Of a DNA stretch of 64,000 nucleotides, positions 1-8,633 are shown piece by piece (within the stretch, counting starts at the first letter, position 1; each line of letters opens with the position of its first letter). Where the stretch lies: the NCBI GenBank assembly GCA_035509275.1, contig DATJLU010000078.1, positions 1 to 64,000 of the forward strand, given 5' to 3'. Made by a program: the position numbers and the translations under genes. The notes under the pieces were generated by a model. That model was not told where the DNA came from and searched no databases. It was given only the letters and a program-made list of their open reading frames with translations. This DNA is from DAHUYF01 sp035509275 (GTDB lineage: Bacteria > Pseudomonadota > Alphaproteobacteria > ATCC43930 > CGMCC-115725).

Positions 1-7
1 ATAGCCC

Positions 8-661
8 ATGGCCGACTTCACCATCTATATCGGCAACAAGAACTACTCTTCCTGGTCGCTGCGCGGCTGGCTCATGCTGAAGCAGACGGGGGTTGCCTTC
101 ACCGAAGAGATGATCGCGCTCGACCAGGCCGCGACGCGGCCCAGCATTCTGCGCCGCTCCCCGTCGGGCAAGGTGCCGGCCTTGCGGCATGGCGAGCTGG
201 TCGTTTGGGAGTCGCTGGCGATCGGCGAGTATCTCGCCGAGCTGTACCCGGCGGCGCGGCTCTGGCCGGAAGCGCCGACAGCGCGTGCGGTCGCGCGCGC
301 CGCCAGCGCCGAGATGCATGCCGGCTTCGCCGCGCTGAGAAGCCATTTGCCGATGAACATGCGCGCCTCCTTCCCCGATCGCGGCCTCACCCCGGCGGTC
401 GAGGCCGATATCGAGCGGATCGCCGCGCTCTGGCGCAATTGCCGCGAACGCTTCGGCGCGGACGGCCCGTTCCTGTTCGGTTCTCTTACCATCGCCGACG
501 CCATGTTCGCGCCGGTGGTCAGCCGTTTCCGCACCTATAGGGTCGCGCTCGAAGCCGAAGCGCAGCGCTATTGCGACGCGGTCTGGGCGCTGCCGGCGCT
601 GCAGGAATGGGTCGAGGCCGCTCGGAACGAGCCGATGATGATCGGGCGTTTGGAGTTCTGA
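8..661 (+). CDS. Glutathione S-transferase family protein
   Basis: This 217-residue protein has the two-domain size of a cytosolic GST. The N-terminal thioredoxin fold (about residues 1-80) opens with TIYIGNKNYSSWSLRGWLML, the serine-rich segment that many bacterial GSTs carry around the glutathione-binding site. The helical C-terminal domain follows (about 90-210). The family conjugates glutathione or uses it as a cofactor in isomerisation or detoxification; the substrate cannot be read from the sequence. The ATG at 8 is the first in the window, so an earlier start cannot be excluded. A malate synthase follows on the same strand after 90 bases with its own ribosome site, so co-transcription is possible but not shown. 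Confidence 0.85.
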   Translation: MADFTIYIGNKNYSSWSLRGWLMLKQTGVAFTEEMIALDQAATRPSILRRSPSGKVPALRHGELVVWESLAIGEYLAELYPAARLWPEAPTARAVARAASAEMHAGFAALRSHLPMNMRASFPDRGLTPAVEADIERIAALWRNCRERFGADGPFLFGSLTIADAMFAPVVSRFRTYRVALEAEAQRYCDAVWALPALQEWVEAARNEPMMIGRLEF

Positions 662-751
662 CCCCCTGAACAGGGGCCGGATTTCGTGCTAAGAGCGGCG
701 GCCCGGCGGCGCCGAGATCGGCCCAAAACCGTTTCTGTCGAGAGGATTTGC

Positions 752-2356
752 ATGGCATTGGAAAAATCGGCCCTGCCCAAGGGCATGGACATTCGCGGCG
801 CCATCCGCCCCGGCTATGAGCGGATTCTGACGCCGGAGGCGCTCGCCTTCATCGCCGAGCTGGAGCGGCGCTTCGGCGGCGAGCGCAAGCGGCTGCTGGC
901 GCGCCGTGCCGAGGTCCAGGCCAAGCTCGATGCCGGCTGGAAGCCCGACTTTCTCGCCGAGACCAAGACGGTGCGCGACAGCGACTGGACCGTGGCGGCG
1001 ATCCCGAAGGATCTGCTCGACCGCCGGGTCGAGATCACGGGTCCCGTCGATCGCAAGATGGTGATCAACGCGCTCAATTGCGGCGCCAATGTCTACATGG
1101 CCGATTTCGAGGATGCGAGCACCCCGTCCTGGGACAACCTCATCGAGGGGCAGATCAACCTCGGCGACGCCGTGCGCCGCGCGATCACCTTCGCGGATCC
1201 CGCCAGCGGCCGGCATTATCAGCTCGACGCCAAGACCGCGACCTTGCTGGTGCGGCCGCGCGGCTGGCACCTGCCGGAAGCGCATTGCCTCGTCGATGGC
1301 GAGCCGATGGCGGGCGCGCTGTTCGATTTCGGCCTCTATGTCTTCCACAATGCCAAGGAGCTGGCGCAGCGCGGCACCGGCGCCTATTTCTATCTGCCGA
1401 AGCTCGAGAGCCATCTCGAGGCGCGGCTGTGGAACGAGATCTTCGTCCATAGCGAGGCAAAGCTCGGCCTCGGCCGCGGTGCGATCAAGGCGACGGTGCT
1501 GATCGAGACGATCATGGCCGCCTTCGAGATGGACGAGATCATCTACGAGCTGCGCGAGCATATGGGCGGCCTCAATTGCGGCCGCTGGGACTACATCTAC
1601 AGCGTCATCAAGAAATTCGCCGAGGACCCGGCCATGGTGCTGCCGGACCGCGCCCAGGTGATGATGACGACGCCGTTCCTGCAAAGCTATGTGCGGCTGC
1701 TGATCAAGACCTGCCACCGGCGCAACGTCCATGCCATGGGCGGCATGGCGGCGCAGATCCCGATCAAGAACGATCCCGAGGCCAACGCCGCGGCGATGGC
1801 CAAGGTACGCGCCGACAAGGAGCGCGAGGTGAGCGAGGGCCATGACGGCACCTGGGTGGCGCATCCCGGTCTCGTCGCCATCGCCAAGGAAGTCTTCGAC
1901 AAGGGCATGCCCGAAGCGAACCAGATCGCCCGCAAGCGCCAGGACGTGCACGTCGCCGCCGCCGATCTGCTGAAGGTGCCGAGCGGCACCATCACCGAGG
2001 CGGGGTTGCGCGCCAACATCAATGTGGGGCTGGGCTATGTCGAATCCTGGCTGCGCGGCACCGGCTGCGTGCCGCTCTACAATCTGATGGAGGACGCGGC
2101 CACGGCCGAGATCAGCCGCAGCCAGGTCTGGCAGTGGATCCGCCACGGCGCCAGCCTCGCCGACGGCCGCAAAGTGACCCGCGCCCTCGCCCATCAGACG
2201 CTCGAGGAAGAGCTCGAGAAGCTGCGGCAGGCGGCGCCCGAGGGCAATCGCTTCGACGACGCGGCAAAGCTCTTCCGCGAGCTCATCGACGCCGAGCGCT
2301 TCGTCGAATTCCTGACTCTCCCCGCCTACGAGCAGATCGTGCGGGAGGGGGCGTAG
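752..2356 (+). CDS. aceB: Malate synthase, AceB (MSA) type
   Basis: The protein is predicted to condense glyoxylate with acetyl-CoA to malate in the glyoxylate shunt, allowing growth on C2 units. Its 534 residues match the A-type enzyme (about 530) rather than the 720-residue G type. The family signature KATVLIETIMAAFEMDEI lies at about residues 246-263, and the catalytic-base motif NLMEDAATAE places the conserved Asp at residue 448. The start at 752 is preceded by a GAGAGGA ribosome site about 7 bases upstream; a longer in-frame version from 686 adds an Arg-rich tail that lacks the family pattern. No isocitrate lyase gene is in the window, so the partner must lie elsewhere. Confidence 0.92.
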   Translation: MALEKSALPKGMDIRGAIRPGYERILTPEALAFIAELERRFGGERKRLLARRAEVQAKLDAGWKPDFLAETKTVRDSDWTVAAIPKDLLDRRVEITGPVDRKMVINALNCGANVYMADFEDASTPSWDNLIEGQINLGDAVRRAITFADPASGRHYQLDAKTATLLVRPRGWHLPEAHCLVDGEPMAGALFDFGLYVFHNAKELAQRGTGAYFYLPKLESHLEARLWNEIFVHSEAKLGLGRGAIKATVLIETIMAAFEMDEIIYELREHMGGLNCGRWDYIYSVIKKFAEDPAMVLPDRAQVMMTTPFLQSYVRLLIKTCHRRNVHAMGGMAAQIPIKNDPEANAAAMAKVRADKEREVSEGHDGTWVAHPGLVAIAKEVFDKGMPEANQIARKRQDVHVAAADLLKVPSGTITEAGLRANINVGLGYVESWLRGTGCVPLYNLMEDAATAEISRSQVWQWIRHGASLADGRKVTRALAHQTLEEELEKLRQAAPEGNRFDDAAKLFRELIDAERFVEFLTLPAYEQIVREGA

Positions 2357-2406
2357 ACGCAACCGGGCGCTTCTATACCGTCTGTTAACCATCTTGCGGC
2401 GATCAT

Positions 2407-2449
2407 CCCCGGCACGACAACGGCGCAGCCGCGTCAAAGGCTGCCGGGG
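2407..2449 (+). promoter_or_regulatory. Possible hairpin covering a ribosome-binding site
   Basis: CCCCGGCA (2407-2414) is the exact complement of TGCCGGGG (2442-2449), across a 27-base loop. The right arm includes the G-rich run just before the ATG at 2457. In the transcript this would pair the only plausible ribosome site of the downstream gene. Seen in sequence; any regulatory role is inference. Confidence 0.25.
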
Positions 2450-2456
2450 GACCCGA

Positions 2457-2774
2457 ATGGCAAACTTCCACCACATGTTGAAACGCAAGGGGCAGGCCGA
2501 GCACGTGGCCTCCGGCTACATCAACATCCCGTTGTGGCGGGAGGGGGATGAGCGGCGGGTCAACATCGGCGACGAGCGGGTCTATGTGCGCGTCGTCAAC
2601 CGAATTGACAGAGAACGCACGATCTACACGGAAGAGATCGATCCGCTGTGCCTTGTCGAGTGGGCGAGTGAAAGGCGCGTGACCTACGCGCTTCCGTCGG
2701 CGCAGGGCCCTCAAGCGGCCGAGCTCGTCCGGTCTAACCATCCTGAACCGGCCGATGCGGGCTTGGCTCTGTAA
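2457..2774 (+). CDS. Hypothetical protein, 105 aa
   Basis: No family is recognised. The 105-residue product has no signal peptide or membrane segment and is charged, with an internal beta-rich stretch (NIGDERVYVRVVNRIDRERT) followed by a Pro/Ala-rich tail. The start at 2457 follows a G-rich run (TGCCGGGGG), the only plausible ribosome site. It lies 100 bases beyond malate synthase on the same strand and ends 22 bases before the convergent depolymerase-like gene. Coding is supported by an uninterrupted frame and GC-rich third positions like the neighbours; expression and function are unknown. Confidence 0.55.
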   Translation: MANFHHMLKRKGQAEHVASGYINIPLWREGDERRVNIGDERVYVRVVNRIDRERTIYTEEIDPLCLVEWASERRVTYALPSAQGPQAAELVRSNHPEPADAGLAL

Positions 2775-2796
2775 CTGAAGCTCGGCGCTTCGACGC

Positions 2797-3831
2797 TCAC
2801 CGGCCCGGCGGGGCGACCAGGCGCAGCACCATGGCGCGCAGGGCGGCGAGCTGGGGACCCGATCGGGTCTGGAAATTTGATCCGGTATAGCCCCACCAAT
2901 CCCAGCAGCCATCCGGGTTGTTGGGCGTCGTGCCGGGGTCGATCTGCGGGTAGAGCACGATGATGCCGTTGGCGTCAGCCGACTGGTTGTAGCCGACACG
3001 GCCATAGATGGCGTCCCCAACCACGCCGGCGCCCTGCCGGCAGCCGTGGAACACGATGTGCACCGCGCACTTGGCGCCGGTCTTCGCGCAGGATGCGGGT
3101 ACATAGACGTAGCCGATCTTGGACATGCCGGCGTCCGGCGCGGCGAACTCGGTTTGGTCGAACGGCGTCGGCGATGCCGACGGGCTCGTCGCCTTCGGCA
3201 ACAGCGTCCCATAAATCGTGGTCAATATCGCTCGGGGCTGGTCGTAGAGCGCGCCGTCGACGGTGCACTGGTCGACGTAAGGCGTCGCCGTCGTGCCGCA
3301 GGGGGCGCCGAAATTGGCCGAGATGAAGGCATGGCCGGCGGGTACGTCATGAACATAGTGAACGTTCGGGGTGCCCGCGACCGAGAAGAAATCGCGCACA
3401 GCATCGACCACCATGCGCCTCACCGTCTTATCCTCGGTGCCGCTGAAGAGATAGACCTTCTGGGACTTCAACCGGTCGACCGGATCGATCTGGCCGAGCG
3501 CCGCGAAGGCTGCAGCGGCTTCGTAGGAGGCTGCGCCCGAGGGCGCCCCTCGTGTGCAAACCGCGATGCCGACGAGGACGCCCCCGGGATTGAGGTAGGC
3601 GCAATTGTAGGGTCCGCCCGCGACAACGCCGACACCCATCGTGCTGGCTGAGAAGGCCACCGCGTACTGCATGGCCATGAAGCCGCCGGACGATAAGCCC
3701 GAGGTCGAAATTCTGGCCGGGTCTGCGCCCAAAGCAGGCAACTTCGCGGGCTGCGCCGCCGCGGGCTGAGCCCACAGCAGCATCGCGATCAGAACCGCTG
3801 CGCGCATCGACGAGCGCCGTCGCAGAGCCAT
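2797..3831 (-). CDS. Secreted PHB depolymerase-like alpha/beta hydrolase
   Basis: The protein resembles type-1 extracellular or periplasmic poly(3-hydroxybutyrate) depolymerases such as those of Rhodospirillum. The catalytic serine is in GLSSGG, near the N terminus of the mature protein. Later come the oxyanion-type VFHGCRQ segment and the C-terminal PDGCWDWWGYTGS motif typical of the family. A signal peptide is evident: MALRRRSSMR followed by a hydrophobic stretch ending in AAAQ. I chose the ATG at 3831 because it gives a normal signal sequence (344 aa); 3807 is an alternative, and 3948 adds a polar extension. No clear ribosome site separates these choices. Substrate (PHB or another polyester/ester) is inferred from the family only. 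Confidence 0.8.
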   Translation of the reverse strand: MALRRRSSMRAAVLIAMLLWAQPAAAQPAKLPALGADPARISTSGLSSGGFMAMQYAVAFSASTMGVGVVAGGPYNCAYLNPGGVLVGIAVCTRGAPSGAASYEAAAAFAALGQIDPVDRLKSQKVYLFSGTEDKTVRRMVVDAVRDFFSVAGTPNVHYVHDVPAGHAFISANFGAPCGTTATPYVDQCTVDGALYDQPRAILTTIYGTLLPKATSPSASPTPFDQTEFAAPDAGMSKIGYVYVPASCAKTGAKCAVHIVFHGCRQGAGVVGDAIYGRVGYNQSADANGIIVLYPQIDPGTTPNNPDGCWDWWGYTGSNFQTRSGPQLAALRAMVLRLVAPPGR

Positions 3832-4076
3832 GCATGCCAGCGTTGCACGAAAGGCGGCCCCGCGAAAGCTCATCATCCATTGGCATGCGCTGCGGCCGGC
3901 GCAATCGCTGCTGGAGCCGATCCTGCCCTGCTTTCGCTTTTCAGCCATAGCGCCGATCCGGCGATGGCGAGGCTGTGAAGCCGATCACAGCGATATGTGC
4001 CGCAGCCGCCTATCTATTTCGCAGCATGATAAACAAAAGGACCGTCAGGTCCGGGGGACAAGGAGTAGGTATCGTG

Positions 4077-4259
4077 ATGGAGGATATGGTGTGGCGTGTC
4101 GCTCTGGTGAGCGTCGTGTTCCTGACGGATATCATCGTCTTCATCGGCCTCTGCCGGGACGAGATTCGCGATTGGCGTGGTCGCCGCAGCGCGAGGCCCG
4201 CGCTTCGTGCCGCCAATGAGAATTTTCCGGCGTTGGCCGCGCGCCGAGCCGCCCGCTGA
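4077..4259 (+). CDS. Small single-span membrane protein
   Basis: This 60-residue protein starts MEDMVWRVALVSVVFLTDII, one transmembrane helix, followed by a basic cytoplasmic-type tail rich in Arg and Ala. An AAGGAG ribosome site at about 4059-4064 lies 12 bases before the ATG at 4077, or 9 bases before the in-frame GTG at 4074. That supports this short version over a start at 3975. No family is recognised. The following lipoprotein gene begins 27 bases later and may be co-transcribed. Confidence 0.5.
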   Translation: MEDMVWRVALVSVVFLTDIIVFIGLCRDEIRDWRGRRSARPALRAANENFPALAARRAAR

Positions 4260-4286
4260 GGACGATGCGCGCCTCTGCTGTCGCAT

Positions 4287-4445
4287 ATGATCCATCGCCA
4301 TGAACATCGCAGAAGGCGGCACTTAGCGCTCCTTCTCGCCGCCTTGACGCTGACCCTCGCCGGCTGTGCGCCGTTAGGCTTCAGGCCGATGCCGGGCGGA
4401 TCCGACGCCTATCATTATCGCGAGCCCTTCCAAGCGGGCGCGTAG
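4287..4445 (+). CDS. Very small lipoprotein, 52 aa
   Basis: An ATG at 4287 opens a 52-codon frame ending at TAG 4443-4445. The product has a strongly basic N terminus (MIHRHEHRRRRH), a hydrophobic core (LALLLAALTLTL) and a lipobox LAGC with Cys at residue 27, leaving a mature peptide of 26 residues. That architecture is diagnostic of a lipoprotein signal peptide and unlikely by chance. No strong ribosome site is visible. Function is unknown; such short lipoproteins often lie in the outer membrane (inference). Confidence 0.55.
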   Translation: MIHRHEHRRRRHLALLLAALTLTLAGCAPLGFRPMPGGSDAYHYREPFQAGA

Positions 4446-4475
4446 GCTCCTGAAGAGAGCCGACGCGAGCCAAGC

Positions 4476-5462
4476 TCAGGCGGCGACGTTGCCGGCGAGC
4501 GGTTGTGGCTCGCCGAGGGCGTGGCACGGATTGAAGGGCGCCGCGGGCGCCGCAAAGAACACCTCGCCGAGATCGCCGAGGGCGCGCTGAGCCTCGTCGC
4601 GGCCGAGCGCTTCGAGCTCCGGCATGTGGTGGACGCCATCGAGGGTGAAATGCTGCGCCGAAGTGTCGGGGCTGATCCGGAACACGTTGTGCGAACCGAC
4701 AAGCGTGTGCGCCATGGCGATGGCCGAGGAGGACTGCGCCTTCATGAAAACATCGGCGATGCGCCCGCCCCAATAGGAAGCGCCGAGAGAGACGCGCTTG
4801 TGCCAGGCGATGCCAAGCGGTCGCGAGGTGCAGCCGAGGCTCAGCACGCGAATATCCTCGCGCGCCCAACCGAGCACGCCGATCGCTTCCACCACCGCCA
4901 GCGCCAGCGGATTGCGCGCCCAGAGGCTGCCATCGACATACGCGCCTTCGTCGGACAGATGGATGGGGAAATAGGTCGGCGCGGCCACCGTCGCCAGAGC
5001 GACATCGATGGCGGACACCGTGTAATCGCGCACCAGGCTCGGATGATGCGCCGTCTTGTAGATGTAAACGCGCTCGGACGCGACGTCGAGCGCCGGCACC
5101 AGCAGCCGCCGGCGGCAATGGCCGACACGGCGGTCGCCGAAGGCTTTGTCGAGCGCCTGGCGCAGCGGCGCGAGGCTGTATTTCGCGCGCAACAGCCGCC
5201 GCAGACTGCTCGTCACCGGGCGCGCGGGGAAGATGGCGGGGCCATGCTCCTTGTAGAGCTGCAGCAGCTCGCCCGCGGTCTGGCCGAGCGCCAGCCCGAT
5301 GGCGATGATGCCGCCGGTCGAAGTGCCGGCGATGAGGTCGAAATAGTCATGGATCGGCGCACCCAGCCGATCCTCGATCTCGGCGAGAAACGCAGCCGGG
5401 AATACCCCCTTAATCCCGCCGCCATCGATGGTCAGAATGCGCCGCACCCGCCGCTCCTCCAC
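4476..5462 (-). CDS. Patatin-like phospholipase
   Basis: This 328-residue patatin has the family's Ser-Asp dyad: oxyanion loop DGGGIKG (residues 13-19), nucleophile motif GTSTG with Ser48, and DGS motif with Asp177 (AYVDGSLW). The predicted activity is acyl hydrolysis of phospholipids. No signal peptide or membrane helix is present, so it should be cytosolic. The compact form with RILTIDGGGIKG resembles the CapV-type patatins used as CBASS effectors, but no cGAS/DncV-like nucleotidyltransferase or Cap2/Cap3 gene is nearby. A stand-alone lipase role is the simpler reading. Confidence 0.85.
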   Translation of the reverse strand: MEERRVRRILTIDGGGIKGVFPAAFLAEIEDRLGAPIHDYFDLIAGTSTGGIIAIGLALGQTAGELLQLYKEHGPAIFPARPVTSSLRRLLRAKYSLAPLRQALDKAFGDRRVGHCRRRLLVPALDVASERVYIYKTAHHPSLVRDYTVSAIDVALATVAAPTYFPIHLSDEGAYVDGSLWARNPLALAVVEAIGVLGWAREDIRVLSLGCTSRPLGIAWHKRVSLGASYWGGRIADVFMKAQSSSAIAMAHTLVGSHNVFRISPDTSAQHFTLDGVHHMPELEALGRDEAQRALGDLGEVFFAAPAAPFNPCHALGEPQPLAGNVAA

Positions 5463-5668
5463 AACCGGCCCTGACGAGCCGGCGCGAGAGAGCCTAGCGA
5501 CAAACCTTTACCCGGCCGTGAAGACTGCCCTTTCCTCGCTTTGGTCCATGCGGCTACCCCCACCCCTCCCTTCCCCTCGAGGGCAAGCCGTTTACTTAGG
5601 TAGACGGGATTTTTAGTGACATATCAAGTTTGGGGCAGCTCATAGGTCCCTTCCCTCGCGGCCGCCAA

Positions 5669-6169
5669 TCAGCGTGACGGGTCTTCGGGATCACAGCGGG
5701 CACCGGTGCAACGGTGGACCATGCCTGCGCCAATCTGGATCCCGCAGAGCTGCGCGACACGCCTCTCGGCATCCCGCATAATTGGAAGGGTGTAGTCGAT
5801 GTCTGGCTGGGGAATTTTCTCTCCCATCCTCAGCATCGTGTCCGAATATTCGAATTTCCCGTCCCCGAAATCCTCAACCATCAGCGTGGGCGCGTACGTC
5901 CTCCCAACCTTGTACGTAAAGTAGTGGATCTGACTTCCATGCCGAGGGCCCTCGCCGACGAGCAGCCAGCCCTCATTGGTAATGGTTTTTATTTGAACCT
6001 CTGTGACGCCAGGGGTTTTTCGGAGCGCGGCCGCAATGCAATCCTCATCCGGCGGCTCGGGCGCAATCTGGCGGGCATAAATCCCATACACCGGGTCGCA
6101 GCCCGAAAGGCCGGTCGACATGGCGATAATTGTCAGAAGACATAGCCAGCTTGACCGCATGTGCTTCAC
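5669..6169 (-). CDS. Hypothetical lipoprotein, 166 aa
   Basis: The N terminus MKHMRSSWLCLLTIIAMSTG leads into a lipobox LSGC, giving a mature lipoprotein of about 140 residues that contains several further Cys (DEDC, LCGI, HRCTGARC) which could form disulfides. The family is not recognised. Base composition is visibly less GC-rich than in neighbouring genes (for example around 5880-6000), consistent with later acquisition, which is inference. It stands alone between a patatin and an MFS transporter on the same strand, with 150 bases of spacer upstream. Confidence 0.6.
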   Translation of the reverse strand: MKHMRSSWLCLLTIIAMSTGLSGCDPVYGIYARQIAPEPPDEDCIAAALRKTPGVTEVQIKTITNEGWLLVGEGPRHGSQIHYFTYKVGRTYAPTLMVEDFGDGKFEYSDTMLRMGEKIPQPDIDYTLPIMRDAERRVAQLCGIQIGAGMVHRCTGARCDPEDPSR

Positions 6170-6286
6170 CCCATGGCGCCTATCTCACGCGCGGCCATAA
6201 GCCGCCGGAACTGATGTCGAACGGCGTGATCCCGAAATGTCCCGGGAGAGCTGCTGGCTCAAGGGCGGAGGGGTTTTCCTTTTGCG

Positions 6287-6314
6287 GCTGACAGCTGATG
6301 GCTGACGACTGAGA
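6287..6314. repeat. Four tandem 7-bp units
   Basis: Four heptamers run head to tail (GCTGACA, GCTGATG, GCTGACG, ACTGAGA), consensus GCTGAYR, in the spacer just downstream of the MFS gene. Short GCTGA-type runs of this kind are seen in intergenic DNA of many alphaproteobacteria; any function is unknown. Confidence 0.6.
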
Positions 6315-6319
6315 GCTAC

Positions 6320-7636
6320 CTATACCGCGAGCGCCAGCTTCGGTTCCTCGGCGGTGAAGGGAATGTCGGGCCGGAGGCGCAGCGCCAGGAGCGAGCCCAG
6401 GAAGAGCAGCGCCAGCGAGGCGATGAAGGGATAGGCCCAGCTGCCGGTCGCGTCGATCATGCGGCCGAAGAACCAGGGCGAGATCATGCCGGCGAAGCCG
6501 AAGCCGAGATTCATGATGCCGCTCGCCGTGGCGGCACGGGTGGGCGCGATATCCATCGGCACCGACCAGATCGGCGCCACCACCAGCTCGGCCGAGAAGA
6601 AGCAGATCGACAGCGCGACCGTGACCACGGTGAGGTCGTTCGACAGCGCCACCGGGATCAGGAACACCGCCGCGCCGAAGAGCCCGCCGGCGATGACGGT
6701 GCAGCGGGCGCGGCGCAGATCGCCGGTGCGGGCGAGGATGCGGTCGCTGATGAGCCCGCCGACGGTATCGCCGACGACGCCGGAGAGGAAGACCGCCGTG
6801 GAGAGGAAAGCGGCCGAGCTGAGCTGCACATGGAAGTTGCCGTAGAAATAGGAGGGGATCCAGCTCAGGAAGAGCCAGAGCGTCCAGCCATAGCAGAAAT
6901 CGACCGCGGTCACCGGCAGGATGCGGCGCCCGAGCCGCAGCCATTGCCGCGCGCGCTCGCGCAGCGGCAGGCGAGGTGCCGCCGGCCGCGGCGGTGGCAG
7001 CGCGGCGCGCTCCGCCGCGGTCAAGCGCGGATGCTGGCGCGGATCGTCGCGGAAAAACCACACCCAGAGCAGCACCCAGATGAAGCTCGCCACGCCGACG
7101 ACGATGAAGGAGCCGCGCCAGGAGCTGAGCGCGATCAGGCCGACGACGATGCTCGGCGTCAGCGCGTTGCCGACGCGCGAGAAGCTGTGCGTGATGCCCT
7201 GGGCATAACCCCAATCCGCTTCCGGCAGCCAGGTCGCCATGGCGCGCGTCGCGGTCGGAAACGCGGCGCCCTCGCCGATGCCGAGCAGCAGCCGCACCAG
7301 ACGCAGCGAGGTGAAGCCGGTCACCGCGCCGGTGAGCGCGGTGGCGCCGCAGACGATAATGCCGCCGATCCCGAGTGTGCGCCGGGCGCCGAAGCGGTCG
7401 CCGAGCCAGCCGCCGATGACCTGGAAGATCGTGTAAGGCAGCGCGAAGGCGCCGAAGGCGATGCCGAGCTGCGCATGCGTGAGGCCGAGATCACGCTGCA
7501 CCAGCGGCGCCGCGGTGGAGACGTTGACGCGGTCCATGTAATAGATGAGGTACATGAGGCAGAGCAGCCAGAGCATCTGATTGCTTGCCGTCGGCCGGAG
7601 ATAGCGCGTCCAGCCCCGCCGTCGCGGCTCTGCCAT
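6320..7636 (-). CDS. MFS transporter, anion:cation symporter (ACS)-like
   Basis: The 438-residue protein has about twelve hydrophobic segments and the MFS cytoplasmic-loop motif GGWLGDRFGARR after TM2. The opening LMYLIYYMDRVNVSTAAPLVQRDLGL is typical of the ACS family, which takes up organic anions such as phthalate, glucarate or tartrate. It starts 33 bases after the stop of the TauD-type dioxygenase on the same strand, so the pair is probably an operon: uptake plus oxygenation of one organic acid. The substrate cannot be told from sequence. Confidence 0.85.
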   Translation of the reverse strand: MAEPRRRGWTRYLRPTASNQMLWLLCLMYLIYYMDRVNVSTAAPLVQRDLGLTHAQLGIAFGAFALPYTIFQVIGGWLGDRFGARRTLGIGGIIVCGATALTGAVTGFTSLRLVRLLLGIGEGAAFPTATRAMATWLPEADWGYAQGITHSFSRVGNALTPSIVVGLIALSSWRGSFIVVGVASFIWVLLWVWFFRDDPRQHPRLTAAERAALPPPRPAAPRLPLRERARQWLRLGRRILPVTAVDFCYGWTLWLFLSWIPSYFYGNFHVQLSSAAFLSTAVFLSGVVGDTVGGLISDRILARTGDLRRARCTVIAGGLFGAAVFLIPVALSNDLTVVTVALSICFFSAELVVAPIWSVPMDIAPTRAATASGIMNLGFGFAGMISPWFFGRMIDATGSWAYPFIASLALLFLGSLLALRLRPDIPFTAEEPKLALAV

Positions 7637-7669
7637 CTTGCCCCCCTGCGCCGAATGTGCGTGCCGAGT

Positions 7670-8551
7670 TTACGCGGCCGGCCGCACTGTGCCTTTTATC
7701 TGCGTGCGGTGCATGACGCGGCGCGCCGCGGGATCGAAGGGATCGCGCCGATGCATGGTGCAGCGATTGTCCCAGAGCACGAGATCGCCCGGGCGCCAGT
7801 TGTTGTACCAGGTGAACTCGTCGTGCGTGGCGCAGGACCAGAGCTGGTCGAGCAGCGCTTCCGATTCCGCGAGGTCGAGGTCGAGGAGATAGGCGTTGCG
7901 GCGGCGGCCGAGATAGAGACAGCGGCGGCCGGATTCGGGATGCGTGCAGACCAGCGGATGAACGGCGCCGGGCGAGCTGCGCGGATCGTCGGTGGCGGTG
8001 ACGCCTTCGCGCAGATAGCCGCCGCTGTTGTAGGTGCCGTCATGCTTGATGCGCAGCCCGGCGGCGCGGCGCTTCAGCGCGTCGGGCAACGCCTCATAGG
8101 CGCTGTACATGTTGCAGAAGCCGGTATTGCCGCCCTTGGGGGGAACTTCGATGGCATAGAGCATGCTCGCCATCGGCGGGTCATCGAGGTAGGACATGTC
8201 GGTGTGCCACACCGCTTCGCCCGCGCCGAGGCTGCCGATGGCGACGCCCTTCTCGACGACGTTGGAGACGACGTAGATTTCGGGCTTGCCGTCGACGAAG
8301 CGCCGTCCGTTCTCCTGGATCGGCGCCCAGTCGAGCGCACCGAAGCGGCGCGAGAAGGCGATGAGGTCGTCATCGCTGAGCTGCTGGCCGCGGATCAGCA
8401 GCACGGAATTTTCGACAAAGGCGCGACGAATTGCGGCGAACCGACCGTCATCGAGACGGCGGAGATCGACCCCGGTAATTTCCGCACCGACGCCGCCGCC
8501 AGTAGGCGTGACGCCGACCCCGGAAGTGGCGGATTTGACGCTGACCGGCAT
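7670..8551 (-). CDS. TauD/TfdA-family Fe(II)/2-oxoglutarate dioxygenase
   Basis: The enzyme is predicted to hydroxylate a small acid using Fe(II), O2 and 2-oxoglutarate. Metal ligands are His116 and Asp118 (VWHTDMSY) with distal His267. Arg278 and Arg282 sit at +11 and +15 from that His, the same spacing as the 2-oxoglutarate-binding arginines of E. coli TauD. The ATG at 8551 is preceded by a GAGG site at 6 bases; an upstream in-frame start at 8584 lacks this. Members include taurine, 2,4-D and other sulfonate or ether acid dioxygenases. The adjacent MFS transporter (33 bases downstream) probably imports the substrate. Confidence 0.88.
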   Translation of the reverse strand: MPVSVKSATSGVGVTPTGGGVGAEITGVDLRRLDDGRFAAIRRAFVENSVLLIRGQQLSDDDLIAFSRRFGALDWAPIQENGRRFVDGKPEIYVVSNVVEKGVAIGSLGAGEAVWHTDMSYLDDPPMASMLYAIEVPPKGGNTGFCNMYSAYEALPDALKRRAAGLRIKHDGTYNSGGYLREGVTATDDPRSSPGAVHPLVCTHPESGRRCLYLGRRRNAYLLDLDLAESEALLDQLWSCATHDEFTWYNNWRPGDLVLWDNRCTMHRRDPFDPAARRVMHRTQIKGTVRPAA

Positions 8552-8633
8552 AGCGGACCTCACTGCTTTAGAGCCTCTGGGCAACCTCTACGATAAAGAC
8601 AAGCGGCATCGCCGCCAAGCTGGAAGAACCGAT

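Noticed and set aside
689..2488. Long antisense open frame (599 codons) opposite malate synthase
   Set aside because: It mirrors the third-position GC bias of the true gene; no ribosome site and composition of Arg/Leu/His-rich shadow.
6830..8596. Plus-strand open frame opposite the MFS and TauD genes
   Set aside because: Covers two well-supported genes on the other strand; Arg/Ala/Asp-rich shadow with no domain.
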